Origin: Chryseobacterium sp.
GTDB taxonomy: Bacteria > Bacteroidota > Bacteroidia > Flavobacteriales > Weeksellaceae
Direction of reading: 5' to 3'
Assembly (NCBI GenBank): GCA_031277615.1
Contig: JAITMC010000034.1
Span: forward strand, 186,001-250,000
Length of the DNA: 64,000 nt
Positions within the stretch are counted from its first letter, which is position 1, and each line of letters starts with the position of its first letter. Positions 25,792-33,535 of this stretch are shown one piece after another. The position numbers and the translations under genes are program-made. A model generated the notes under the pieces. It was not told the origin of the DNA, ran no database searches, and saw only the letters and a list, made by a program, of their open reading frames with translations.

Positions 25792-26400
25792 TCAGAACTT
25801 TAGATTGAAGCCTTCCGGCAGTTTTCTGTTGAAAACCGTTTGAGTAAAGTCTTCAATGTAAGGTTCTTTTTGTTTGATCACCTTACACGGGTTTCCTACC
25901 GCTATAGAATTGGAAGGGATATCTTTGGCAACGATAGATCCCGCCCCGATCACTACATTATCACCGATGTTTACGCCGGGAAGAATCACCGAATTGGTTC
26001 CCACAAATACATTATTGCCAATGGTAATGGGTGGGCATTCATCATGGATGCTGTGATCATTATGATTGTGATTGGCCGAAATAAGGGATGTTCCCGCCCC
26101 GAAACCTACATTATTCCCAATGATAATCCCATTATTTGCCTGGATATAGATGTTCGGATTATCGCCCGGATCACAAAGAATTCCTTTCTTTATTTTATGG
26201 GGTGCCCTGATCTCTGAGGTAAAGTGAACCGGCCATGGCACACTTCCGTTGATTCTGAGGAATTTCTGAGGAACAGTATAATGAAAAAAAAGAACATGAG
26301 GCAGCATATAGTCATACTTCTGACGATAATACTGCGGATAGAAAAAGTTATTAATTCTCTGGAAGATCTGGTATTCAATAAATTTTTTAATCGGATTCAT
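25792..26400 (-). CDS. Hexapeptide-repeat acyltransferase (serine acetyltransferase/WcaF-like)
   Basis: A 202-residue left-handed beta-helix acyltransferase. The hexapeptide repeats are visible in GNNVGFGAGTSLISANHNH, the following GNNVFVGTNSVILPGVNIGDNVVIGAGSIV and the closing AKDIPSNSIAVGNPCKVIK. The catalytic histidine lies in the SANHNHND loop. These enzymes acetylate sugars of surface polysaccharides or free acceptors using acetyl-CoA. The first 60 residues are an aromatic, basic extension. It follows the flippase gene with a 14-base overlap, so its substrate is probably a surface glycan. Confidence 0.82.
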   Translation of the reverse strand: MNPIKKFIEYQIFQRINNFFYPQYYRQKYDYMLPHVLFFHYTVPQKFLRINGSVPWPVHFTSEIRAPHKIKKGILCDPGDNPNIYIQANNGIIIGNNVGFGAGTSLISANHNHNDHSIHDECPPITIGNNVFVGTNSVILPGVNIGDNVVIGAGSIVAKDIPSNSIAVGNPCKVIKQKEPYIEDFTQTVFNRKLPEGFNLKF

Positions 26401-27619
26401 TTTTTCTCAAAATAAACATGATGTAAAAATACAAAAATCCATATCCTAAAAACAATAACAGCGAGAAAATACCCACCAGATAAACGATTCCCTTTTCTTT
26501 TCCGATAAAAATAGCCGCAATATTGGCCAGAAACAGATAGATATTGAAAACAAGGGCAACATTACTCTTCTTGACAATGAGAAGGATATCCGAAATAGGA
26601 TTGATTAAACTTCGGGTAAGATAACCGAATGACATCAGGAAAATAAACAGTCCCAGATGTTCCCAGTTTTTATTGAAAAAAAGCTGAAGAAGTGGAACGC
26701 CAACCACATTGATTAATACATATAATGCGAAAATAATGTAAAAATTCATCAGGCTCATTTTTTTGGTGTAGGCAAATAATTCAGCTTTAGGCTTTCCCTG
26801 GTTATAAATTTCTGCGGCCTTAGGATAATATACGGTAGCTATGGAAGAAGAAATCATCAGCAGAGGAACGGACATGATTTTGACCGCCAGAGAATACACT
26901 CCCAACAAAGAATCTATAAAATATAAAGAGATCAGAATGGGCATTATATTATTTCCAAGAGCATTAATCAGGGTAGATGGATAGGTATACTTGAAAATTT
27001 CCGGCCTTGTTCTGGCATTGGCAAAATATCTCTTGAAATCCGGCTTTACAAAGTATTTTCCTGAATAATAAAAGGCTGCTATAAAAGCTGCTATAAATCC
27101 GATAAGACTTCCGATGATCAGTCCGTTTTCAATTTTAAAAAAAACAAATACCACCTGAAATAGAAAACTGATTACAGAATCTGTGATCGTTAATACCGAA
27201 ACCAGCTTGAAAAGCTTCTTTTTAGCCAGAAGAAATTTGGCATTATTCGTAAGCAAATAAATGAAACCGGAAAAAATTCCCAGGAAAAGAATATCCTTCG
27301 GAATGCTGAAAGGAATAAAGACCAGCAGAAAACTGATTAACGTTACCGCAAGGGAGATTACTGCCGAAGCACTGAAATTATTGCTGATATCCTCGTCATT
27401 ACCTTCAAGCATGATCTGATGCTCCTGTGCCAGCCCGAGAACAATGGAGAAAATTCCCATGATACTCAGATAAATACTGTACACCCCATATTCTGATGAT
27501 CCGTAATATTTTGCCAGAAGAAGCCCTCCAATCACCAATACAAACTTAGAAATGAAATTTCCCTTGAAGATCGTGGTGATATGGTTATTGTTGATTCTTT
27601 TGAGTTTATTTAAAAACAT
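26387..27619 (-). CDS. Polysaccharide flippase (Wzx/MATE-like)
   Basis: A 410-residue membrane protein with about 12 transmembrane segments of the polysaccharide biosynthesis (Wzx) family, which moves lipid-linked oligosaccharides across the inner membrane. The N-terminal GNFISKFVLVIGGLLLAKYYGSSEYGVYSIYLSI is the usual family start (here recognised from shorter core words such as KYYGSSEYGVYS). Later loops carry KMSVPLLMISSSIATVYYP and LFLGYGFLYFYIM features. It overlaps the acetyltransferase gene by 14 bases. No glycosyltransferases or polymerase are adjacent. A TAnnTTTG element lies upstream. Confidence 0.82.
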   Translation of the reverse strand: MFLNKLKRINNNHITTIFKGNFISKFVLVIGGLLLAKYYGSSEYGVYSIYLSIMGIFSIVLGLAQEHQIMLEGNDEDISNNFSASAVISLAVTLISFLLVFIPFSIPKDILFLGIFSGFIYLLTNNAKFLLAKKKLFKLVSVLTITDSVISFLFQVVFVFFKIENGLIIGSLIGFIAAFIAAFYYSGKYFVKPDFKRYFANARTRPEIFKYTYPSTLINALGNNIMPILISLYFIDSLLGVYSLAVKIMSVPLLMISSSIATVYYPKAAEIYNQGKPKAELFAYTKKMSLMNFYIIFALYVLINVVGVPLLQLFFNKNWEHLGLFIFLMSFGYLTRSLINPISDILLIVKKSNVALVFNIYLFLANIAAIFIGKEKGIVYLVGIFSLLLFLGYGFLYFYIMFILRKNESD

Positions 27620-27637
27620 GTTAAAATATTACATGGA

Positions 27638-27645
27638 CAAATATA
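27638..27645 (-). promoter_or_regulatory. -7 promoter element of the flippase gene
   Basis: On the minus strand TATATTTG fits TAnnTTTG exactly and lies 18 bases before the flippase ATG. It is back to back with a plus-strand element at 27652-27659. Confidence 0.5.
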
Positions 27646-27651
27646 TAATTA

Positions 27652-27659
27652 TACATTTG
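27652..27659 (+). promoter_or_regulatory. -7 promoter element of the lipoprotein gene at 27.7 kb
   Basis: TACATTTG fits TAnnTTTG exactly and ends 31 bases before the lipoprotein ATG at 27691. A -33 TTTG is not clear. Confidence 0.5.
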
Positions 27660-27690
27660 CATAAAAAAGATTATTGAAAATTAACAGCAG

Positions 27691-28215
27691 ATGAAATTCA
27701 ACTTTAAGTCTATTTTCCCGATACAGCTTACTGCTCTATTATTTTTACTGGTTTCATGCGGAAGTGATGAGGATTCTCTCCAGAGAATAGATCAGATCAT
27801 GAATATTTATGTAAGAAATGAAGCAGGGCAGGATCTTCTGAATGCTAAAAAAGCAGGATCTTTTACAGGATATTCCGTGAACGACAGGGAGGGCGATAAA
27901 GACGTTGCTCCTGTCTCTATTTCGCTTAAAATGACCACAGATTCCCTGTTCTATTTTGATTATACAACAGGTGCCAAAAGGAAAATATTGGATTCCATCA
28001 GTCCGGATAACAAAACATACCGTTCCAGAATGACCTTCACGTACTCAAAAAAAGTAAATGATCAGACGGTTACGGAAAGTGATGAAATGGAGATCCATTA
28101 CCGATGGACCCCCAATTTATTCCAGGTTTCGGAAGTTTTTTATAACGGAGTACCGGTATTTTCAAAAAGTGCAGACCAACCCAATTCAATTAATACGGTA
28201 ACTATCGTAAAATAA
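27691..28215 (+). CDS. Lipoprotein of unknown function
   Basis: A 174-residue lipoprotein. The signal peptide ends in a lipobox (LLVSC, C23), followed by GSDED; acidic residues after the cysteine resemble the lipoprotein export signal used for surface lipoproteins in Bacteroidota. I do not recognise the domain. The body looks like beta-strands (PVSISLKMTTDSLFYFDY, MEIHYRWTPNLFQV). It stands alone between the flippase and serS, with its own promoter element. Confidence 0.7.
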   Translation: MKFNFKSIFPIQLTALLFLLVSCGSDEDSLQRIDQIMNIYVRNEAGQDLLNAKKAGSFTGYSVNDREGDKDVAPVSISLKMTTDSLFYFDYTTGAKRKILDSISPDNKTYRSRMTFTYSKKVNDQTVTESDEMEIHYRWTPNLFQVSEVFYNGVPVFSKSADQPNSINTVTIVK

Positions 28216-28218
28216 TTT

Positions 28219-28226
28219 TAAATTTG
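28219..28226 (+). promoter_or_regulatory. -7 promoter element upstream of serS
   Basis: TAAATTTG fits TAnnTTTG exactly and ends 56 bases before the serS ATG. The leader between (28227-28282) shows no clear structure. Confidence 0.45.
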
Positions 28227-28282
28227 TAAATTGTTCGCTTAGTACATAAGTTGAACATCCTAATATTTAACATCTAAATAAA

Positions 28283-29551
28283 ATGTTACAAGTCAATTTT
28301 TTGCGCGACAATAAGGAACGCGTTTTAGAAGGTCTTCAAAAAAGACAATTCAAGAATCTTGAGTTGGTAGACAATGCTATTGCTGCCGACGACGAAAGAA
28401 AAAGAATCCAGTTTGAACTTGATTCGCAACTTTCCGAAATCAACAAAATCTCCAAAGAAATTGGGATTCTGATGAAAGAGGGTAAAAAAGAAGAGGCAGA
28501 ATCGGCAAAATCTAAAACAGCACAATACAAAGAGTCGAGTAAAGAATTACAGTCCCAGTTAGATGTTACGGAAAAATCTTTGCTGGATATTTTGTACCAG
28601 ATTCCTAATATTCCGCATGACAAGGTAAAAAGTGGGGCTTCTGCGGAGGATAATGAGAACATTTATCAGTCTCATGACGTGAAAGGTCTTGGTGAAGGAG
28701 CTATTCCTCACTGGGAACTGGCAAAAAAATACAACCTGATCGATTTTGAACTGGGGGTAAAAATTGCCGGAGCAGGTTTCCCGGTTTATTTAGGTAAAGG
28801 AGCAAGGCTGCAGAGAGCTTTGGTTCAGTATTTCCTGGATAAAAACGTGGAGAAAGGCTATATGGAAGTCAATCCTCCTCACGTGGTGAATGAAGCATCC
28901 GGATTCGGAACAGGGCAGCTGCCTGATAAAGAAGGACAGATGTATTACATCAACGAAGATAATTTATACCTGATTCCTACTGCTGAAGTTCCGGTCACCA
29001 ACCTTTACCGTGATGTATTGTTTGATGAAAAGGATCTTCCTGTAAAAAATACGGCTTTTTCACAGTGCTACAGAAGAGAAGCGGGAAGCTACGGTGCTCA
29101 CGTAAGAGGACTTAACCGTCTTCACCAGTTTGAAAAGGTAGAAATCGTAAGAATTGAGAAGCCTGAGAACTCTTATGCAGCATTAGAAGAAATGGTAGAA
29201 CATATTAAAGAGATTTTAACTGATCTTGAACTTCCTTTCAGAATTCTAAGGCTATGTGGTGGAGATATGAGTTTTACAGGTGCAATGACCTACGATTTTG
29301 AAGTATGGAGTGCAGCCCAGGAAATGTGGCTGGAGGTAAGCTCTGTATCTAACTTTGAAACTTATCAGGCTAACCGTCTGAAATGCCGTTACAAAGGAGA
29401 CGGGAAATCTCAATTGGTTCATACGCTGAACGGTTCTGCGATGGCACTGCCTAGAATTATGGCGGCATTGCTTGAAAATAATCAGACCGAAGAAGGAATT
29501 AAACTTCCTAAAAAAGTCGCAGAATATGCAAGATTTGATCTGATTAACTAA
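28283..29551 (+). CDS. serS: Seryl-tRNA synthetase
   Basis: A class II aminoacyl-tRNA synthetase of 422 residues that charges tRNA-Ser. The N-terminal helical arm (LRDNKERVLEGLQKRQ through about residue 105) is a charged coiled coil that holds the tRNA long arm. The class II motifs follow: motif 2 at FSQCYRREAGSYG, the GLNRLHQFEKVEI stretch after it, and motif 3 at NGSAMALPRIMAALLEN. Length and start are standard. A terminator follows 23 bases after the stop. Confidence 0.96.
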   Translation: MLQVNFLRDNKERVLEGLQKRQFKNLELVDNAIAADDERKRIQFELDSQLSEINKISKEIGILMKEGKKEEAESAKSKTAQYKESSKELQSQLDVTEKSLLDILYQIPNIPHDKVKSGASAEDNENIYQSHDVKGLGEGAIPHWELAKKYNLIDFELGVKIAGAGFPVYLGKGARLQRALVQYFLDKNVEKGYMEVNPPHVVNEASGFGTGQLPDKEGQMYYINEDNLYLIPTAEVPVTNLYRDVLFDEKDLPVKNTAFSQCYRREAGSYGAHVRGLNRLHQFEKVEIVRIEKPENSYAALEEMVEHIKEILTDLELPFRILRLCGGDMSFTGAMTYDFEVWSAAQEMWLEVSSVSNFETYQANRLKCRYKGDGKSQLVHTLNGSAMALPRIMAALLENNQTEEGIKLPKKVAEYARFDLIN

Positions 29552-29572
29552 ACAGGAATCAATTATTTAGAA

Positions 29573-29608
29573 TAAAAACCTCTTATCTTTATGATAGGAG
29601 GTTTTGCT
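29573..29608 (+). terminator. Rho-independent terminator of serS
   Basis: AAAACCTCTTATC (from 29575) pairs with GATAGGAGGTTTT (to 29605) around a TTTAT loop. The 13-bp stem has one wobble pair and a T-rich end. Confidence 0.85.
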
Positions 29609-29638
29609 TTGTGGATTCATTTGTTTAAATAAATTTAT

Positions 29639-29646
29639 TATTTTCG
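29639..29646 (+). promoter_or_regulatory. Probable -7 element of the FnIII-like lipoprotein gene
   Basis: TATTTTCG, the same variant as upstream of the PpiD-like gene, lies 16 bases before the ATG at 29663. No matching -33 element was seen at the right distance. Confidence 0.35.
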
Positions 29647-29662
29647 CAGTTAAAACTTAACC

Positions 29663-30559
29663 ATGAAAAAGAGCTTAAATTTCGTTTTGTATGCTTTCAT
29701 AGCATTATTTTTCTATTCCTGTGGCGGGAGTGATGATGATCCGGCCCCGATTATTATAGATCCGGTAGTACCAGCTCCGGAAAAAAAGAATACCATAGGA
29801 GTAACCGGTGATATTTTCCCGACAACAGCCCTGTTCAGAGGACGTATTGAACAGAAGGACGGGCAGGTTGAAGTTCCGGGATTTGTTTATTCTACTTCAC
29901 CCAACCCTACGAAGAATAATAATCCTTCTGTGGATACCTATACCACAGGGACGACGGATTATAAAGTAACCGTTAACGGTCTGCAGCCGGCTACCACTTA
30001 TTATGTAAGGGGATACATCAAGAAGAGTGACGGAACCTATACCTATACTTCAGAGACCAGTTTCAAAACAGCGGGATATGTCGGAGCCTCCGGGGCCTAT
30101 GTCGGTTATGATAAAGGTGAATATAAAGACGGCTGGAGATATATGGAAATCCATCCGCAGAAAGTGTATTACGGAACCAGTGCCCAGGGAGCCAATTGGG
30201 GCGATTTAAATATCTATATTACCGGAACCCTACATGATTTTGGAAAAGGACTTGAAAATTCAACGATCATTGCCAACAACAACCCGGGAGCTAATTGTGC
30301 AGCTAAAGTATGTCTTGATCTGGTAAGGGGAGGCGTTTCTGATTGGTTTCTTCCTTCTAGCGAAGAATTACTGACGCTTTCCAAAGAACTTAAAAAGGCC
30401 AATATTTCTCTGGCACTGGGAGGAAGCTCAATATGGACTTCTACCCAAAAGAACGAGAATTCTGCATTTGATGTAACGTTCCAGATGAATGGTGATATCA
30501 TCAGCACAGATATGGTAAAACCTCAGAATATGATCGTACTTCCGGTAAGAAGATATTAA
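29663..30559 (+). CDS. Lipoprotein with FnIII-like and DUF1566/Lcl-like domains
   Basis: A 298-residue lipoprotein. The lipobox FFYSC (C20) is followed by GGSDDDP, an acidic export-type tail. The middle (about residues 45-135) reads as a fibronectin type III-like domain (TVNGLQPATTYYVRGYI). The C-terminal part has the DUF1566/Lcl pattern: SDWFLPSSEELLTL, SSIWTSTQKNE and a closing IVLPVRRY. Lcl-type domains occur in surface proteins and may bind collagen or glycans; the ligand here is unknown. It is a single gene after the serS terminator and is probably exposed on the cell surface. Confidence 0.75.
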   Translation: MKKSLNFVLYAFIALFFYSCGGSDDDPAPIIIDPVVPAPEKKNTIGVTGDIFPTTALFRGRIEQKDGQVEVPGFVYSTSPNPTKNNNPSVDTYTTGTTDYKVTVNGLQPATTYYVRGYIKKSDGTYTYTSETSFKTAGYVGASGAYVGYDKGEYKDGWRYMEIHPQKVYYGTSAQGANWGDLNIYITGTLHDFGKGLENSTIIANNNPGANCAAKVCLDLVRGGVSDWFLPSSEELLTLSKELKKANISLALGGSSIWTSTQKNENSAFDVTFQMNGDIISTDMVKPQNMIVLPVRRY

Positions 30560-30665
30560 AAAAATGGCTGGAGGCGGCAAGAAGGGATGCCGGAAGTGAT
30601 TTTTGGTCATCATCTGCCAGTATCTGCCGGATTCAGAAGTTCTATGCTGAATTCAGATTAAAAAT

Positions 30666-30692
30666 AAAACCCATCGGAATCCGGTGGGTTAT
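30666..30692 (-). terminator. Hairpin terminator after the first tandem lipoprotein gene
   Basis: AACCCATCGG (30668-30677) pairs with CCGGTGGGTT (30681-30690) with a 3-nt loop and A/T-rich flanks. It lies just beyond the lipoprotein stop at 30699 on the minus strand and may also serve the opposing gene. Confidence 0.65.
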
Positions 30693-30698
30693 TTCTTA

Positions 30699-31478
30699 TT
30701 ATTCAGTGGTAATGACTACCTTTTTATCTTTATTCACGAGATTTTTATTATCGATCAGATCGTTTGATCTTACCGTGATCTGAACGGTTTTATGGTCGAT
30801 CTGTTTTACAAAATCGTGCTGCCCTTCTATTTTTTTAATCGGTTTCTGGAATTTCAGCGTATTGGTAAAAGTAAGATTAAACATTCTCAGCATTCCGGCC
30901 ATTCCGGAAGCCATTTGTTTTCCGTAGGCTTCAATAGAATCGCTTTTCGTCCGGGGAATGGTTTTCTCTGTCTGATCGTCTTTTTCTTCAAGCATTTTCA
31001 GAATTCCGTCAGAGTTAAATTTATCCGTATTGATGGTCAGTGATTTTCCATTCCAAACCGCGATATCCTGAAGCGGGATTTTTTTCAGACGTTTATCACT
31101 GCTCAGAAGCTGGGTGATTTCTGAAGGCATCAGCTTATCATATTTTAAAGAAAGTCCCAGGATTTCACCCTTATCTTTATTCACTTTCATATACAGCTTT
31201 TTCAGGGCCTTCGCGGAGTCTTCGTTTATGGTGATCTTTCCGTTTTTCTGCACATCATATAAACTTTTCCATTCCGTAGGGAGTTCATCGAGTTCTTTCA
31301 GTTTTTTAGAATCTGTACCCATCATGTTCATCATCCCCATTACACTTTTATCCATGAGGATGTTAGATTGCATACTCGTTGCGGAATCTTTATAATATGT
31401 GGTTTCCGTGTTGATGGAGCAGGACTGTAAAAATGCCAGCAGCACAACTGCCCATACCCATTGCATCTGTTTGATCAT
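30699..31478 (-). CDS. Lipoprotein of unknown function, tandem paralogue A
   Basis: A 259-residue lipoprotein with lipobox FLQSC (C20). It is clearly related to the next gene upstream. Shared words are QSCSxNxE near the lipobox, LPTEWKSL, WNGKSLTINTDKFN, LKFQKPIKKIEGQHDFVKQID and the end DKKVVITTE. Between them is a variable, Met-rich part. I do not recognise a named family. The lack of acidic residues after the cysteine suggests retention in the periplasm. It has its own terminator, and a palindromic terminator separates it from its paralogue, so the two are separate transcripts. Confidence 0.72.
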   Translation of the reverse strand: MIKQMQWVWAVVLLAFLQSCSINTETTYYKDSATSMQSNILMDKSVMGMMNMMGTDSKKLKELDELPTEWKSLYDVQKNGKITINEDSAKALKKLYMKVNKDKGEILGLSLKYDKLMPSEITQLLSSDKRLKKIPLQDIAVWNGKSLTINTDKFNSDGILKMLEEKDDQTEKTIPRTKSDSIEAYGKQMASGMAGMLRMFNLTFTNTLKFQKPIKKIEGQHDFVKQIDHKTVQITVRSNDLIDNKNLVNKDKKVVITTE

Positions 31479-31531
31479 TGTTGAAACTTTTTGTGGTTAG
31501 AATAATAAAATATTACAAAATAAATACCAAT

Positions 31532-31562
31532 AAAAAAACTGCCGGATCCGGCAGTTTTTTTA
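31532..31562. terminator. Perfect palindromic terminator between the two paralogues
   Basis: AAAAACTGCCGGA directly abuts TCCGGCAGTTTTT (31534-31559), giving a perfect 26-base palindrome with T runs on both strands. It touches the stop codon of the upstream lipoprotein gene (31560). Confidence 0.8.
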
Positions 31563-32306
31563 TTCCGTGACAATCACGATCTTTTTATCGGCATTTTCAA
31601 ACATTCCCTCTTTATCTTTTTCGAAGATGGTTTTGAGGTCGTAACTGATCTTTACCGTGCGATCGTCAATCTGCTTTACCCAGTCATGTTTTCCGGTCAT
31701 GCTTTTAATTTTCTTCTCGAATTTCAGGGTGGTGCTGATATTTTTAAAGTACATGGTCAGCATTTCTTCTGCCTTTTCAGGATTATTTCCGGAAGATTTG
31801 GAGCTGATTGCCGTTTTAATGTTTTTAAGATTAAAGTTGTCTGTATCAATCGTGAGCGTTTTGCCATCCCAACGGTTGAAAATATTCTGTTCAACGGGCA
31901 GCCTTTCGTTTTTCATATAATCCGTAAGAACGGAATAATCATTCTGAGTAAAGTGATCCGTTTTCAGGGAAATTATGGTTGGTGCACCATTTTCCTTGGT
32001 AGATTTCATAAAGATTTTCTTCATGATTCTTACATGATCGGGATTCGTAGTCCTTGTTTCCCTGTCTTGCCGTTCCAGTTCAACAAGGCTTGTCCAGGCT
32101 GTAGGAAAGGTATCAAAATTGCCGTATTTTTTCTTGTCATTGAGTGAGTCCGGAACAGCCGCTCTCATTTCAGCCACAAATCTTTTTACATCGATATCCG
32201 TTACAGACGTTGAAGCAGCATTCTTATGATATATAATTTCAGAATTCACGGAGCATGACTGTATGATGAAAATACTGATGATGAATAAAAAAACAGTGTT
32301 CTTCAT
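31560..32306 (-). CDS. Lipoprotein of unknown function, tandem paralogue B
   Basis: A 248-residue lipoprotein with lipobox IIQSC (C18). It shares with the neighbouring gene the blocks FPTAWTSL, WDGKTLTIDTDNFNLK, LKFEKKIKSMTGKHDWVKQID and the end DKKIVIVTE, so the pair arose by duplication. The parts between these blocks have diverged. The family is unknown to me; the conserved VKQIDxxTV block near the end may be the functional core. It lies 18 bases downstream of the SafE-like gene's end on the same strand, so read-through from the cbb3 locus is possible. Confidence 0.72.
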   Translation of the reverse strand: MKNTVFLFIISIFIIQSCSVNSEIIYHKNAASTSVTDIDVKRFVAEMRAAVPDSLNDKKKYGNFDTFPTAWTSLVELERQDRETRTTNPDHVRIMKKIFMKSTKENGAPTIISLKTDHFTQNDYSVLTDYMKNERLPVEQNIFNRWDGKTLTIDTDNFNLKNIKTAISSKSSGNNPEKAEEMLTMYFKNISTTLKFEKKIKSMTGKHDWVKQIDDRTVKISYDLKTIFEKDKEGMFENADKKIVIVTE

Positions 32307-32324
32307 GTAAAGAAAAATACAGGA

Positions 32325-33083
32325 TTAATGACAGTTGGCAGAAGAATGGTCGTGTCCTTCAATATGACAGTTGGCGCCGTTATGGTCCCTGGAGATCGTC
32401 ATTGCTTCAGCTCTCGGTGAGATATAGGGAATACCCAGTTCAAGGCCTCTTATGATAAACAGTCCTCCCAGAATGATCATGATTACGGGAACTGCTTTAA
32501 GTACTTTCAGCCTGAATGCCTGATTCATGAGATTTCCGGCCAGAACAACCGCAAACATGAACGGAAGGGTTCCCAGTCCGAATAATGCCATATATAAAGC
32601 TCCCTGCCATATTCCTCCGCCTGCCAGACTTGCGGTAAGTGCCATATACACCATGCCGCATGGTAAAAAGCCATTCAGAATTCCTGTGCTGAACCTTGAT
32701 CTGTAATCTGCTTTCTGAAGCAGTCTTCCCAGATTCGATTTTACAGAAAACAGAAATCCGGAAAGAAAAGGAATCTTTGAGGCAAAATCTTTTCCTCCAA
32801 AAGAAAATACGGCCATCACGATCAGAAGAACTCCTGCCGCAATCGTAAGATACTGCTGGAAGCCTGCCATTTCAAATCCTTCCCCTACAATTCCCAGAAT
32901 AGCTCCCAAAAGAGAATAGGTAAAGATTCTTCCGAACTGGTAGGTAAGGTTCTGCAGGTAAAAATTAGCCGCCTGCTTTTTGGTCAATCCCATCGACAGG
33001 GCAATAGGGCCGCACATTCCGATACAGTGAAATCCGGAAGCAAATCCTAAAGCAATGGCCGATAAAACGAGTCCTATTTCCAT
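32325..33083 (-). CDS. SafE/TauE-like (DsbD_2) membrane protein of the cbb3 locus, with His/Cys tail
   Basis: A 252-residue protein with six transmembrane segments of the sulfite-exporter/DsbD_2 group that accompanies cco genes. The first helix has ALGFASGFHCIGMCGPIA, where the Cys pair (CIGMC) is typical of the copper/thiol-linked members. Later helices have GILNGFLPCGMVYMAL. Unusual is the C-terminal tail RDHNGANCHIEGHDHSSANC followed by H, which repeats an ANCH unit and looks metal-binding. In other bacteria such proteins help copper delivery to cbb3 oxidase. It overlaps the ccoH-like gene by ten bases. Confidence 0.78.
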   Translation of the reverse strand: MEIGLVLSAIALGFASGFHCIGMCGPIALSMGLTKKQAANFYLQNLTYQFGRIFTYSLLGAILGIVGEGFEMAGFQQYLTIAAGVLLIVMAVFSFGGKDFASKIPFLSGFLFSVKSNLGRLLQKADYRSRFSTGILNGFLPCGMVYMALTASLAGGGIWQGALYMALFGLGTLPFMFAVVLAGNLMNQAFRLKVLKAVPVIMIILGGLFIIRGLELGIPYISPRAEAMTISRDHNGANCHIEGHDHSSANCH

Positions 33084-33526
33084 ATCACATCATAATCCAT
33101 TCTATAGTCTGTTTTGTCTTTGGTCCACGACAGTCTTAAAGTATAATTTCCCATTTTCAACACCTGTGAAGGAATTATAAAGGACTGGCCGGCGTCAAGC
33201 GGTACAGATTTTTTGATATCTAAATTCTGGTCGTCGGTTCTGTTTAACACAAATTTTACCGTAGTATTGGTATTGTTATACTCTTTTGGAAAAGTGATCT
33301 TTATGCCTTCTTTCGTCTGGCTGTATACCGGTTTTTCCTGTAATTCATCTGCTCTCTTTTTGGCATCGATCACATCCTGATACTGAAGTTCCTCCTCATA
33401 ATAATTGTCTGTTACCATTTCAGAATTTTTCTGCCCGTTCGGGAATAGAAACAGCATGGATAAAATAAAAACGATGAATGCCGCTAATGCAATAACAACA
33501 CCGTGTCCCCAACTTAAGTTTTTCAT
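33074..33526 (-). CDS. ccoH: FixH/CcoH family protein
   Basis: A 150-residue protein with one N-terminal membrane helix (HGVVIALAAFIVFILSMLFLF) and a periplasmic beta-rich domain, the layout of FixH/CcoH. These proteins are needed for assembly of cbb3-type cytochrome oxidase. The EEELQYQDVIDAKKRADEL segment after the helix is common in the family. It lies between ccoG (nine bases away) and the SafE-like gene (ten-base overlap), fully inside the oxidase locus. Confidence 0.85.
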   Translation of the reverse strand: MKNLSWGHGVVIALAAFIVFILSMLFLFPNGQKNSEMVTDNYYEEELQYQDVIDAKKRADELQEKPVYSQTKEGIKITFPKEYNNTNTTVKFVLNRTDDQNLDIKKSVPLDAGQSFIIPSQVLKMGNYTLRLSWTKDKTDYRMDYDVIWK

Positions 33527-33535
33527 CTTTTAAAA

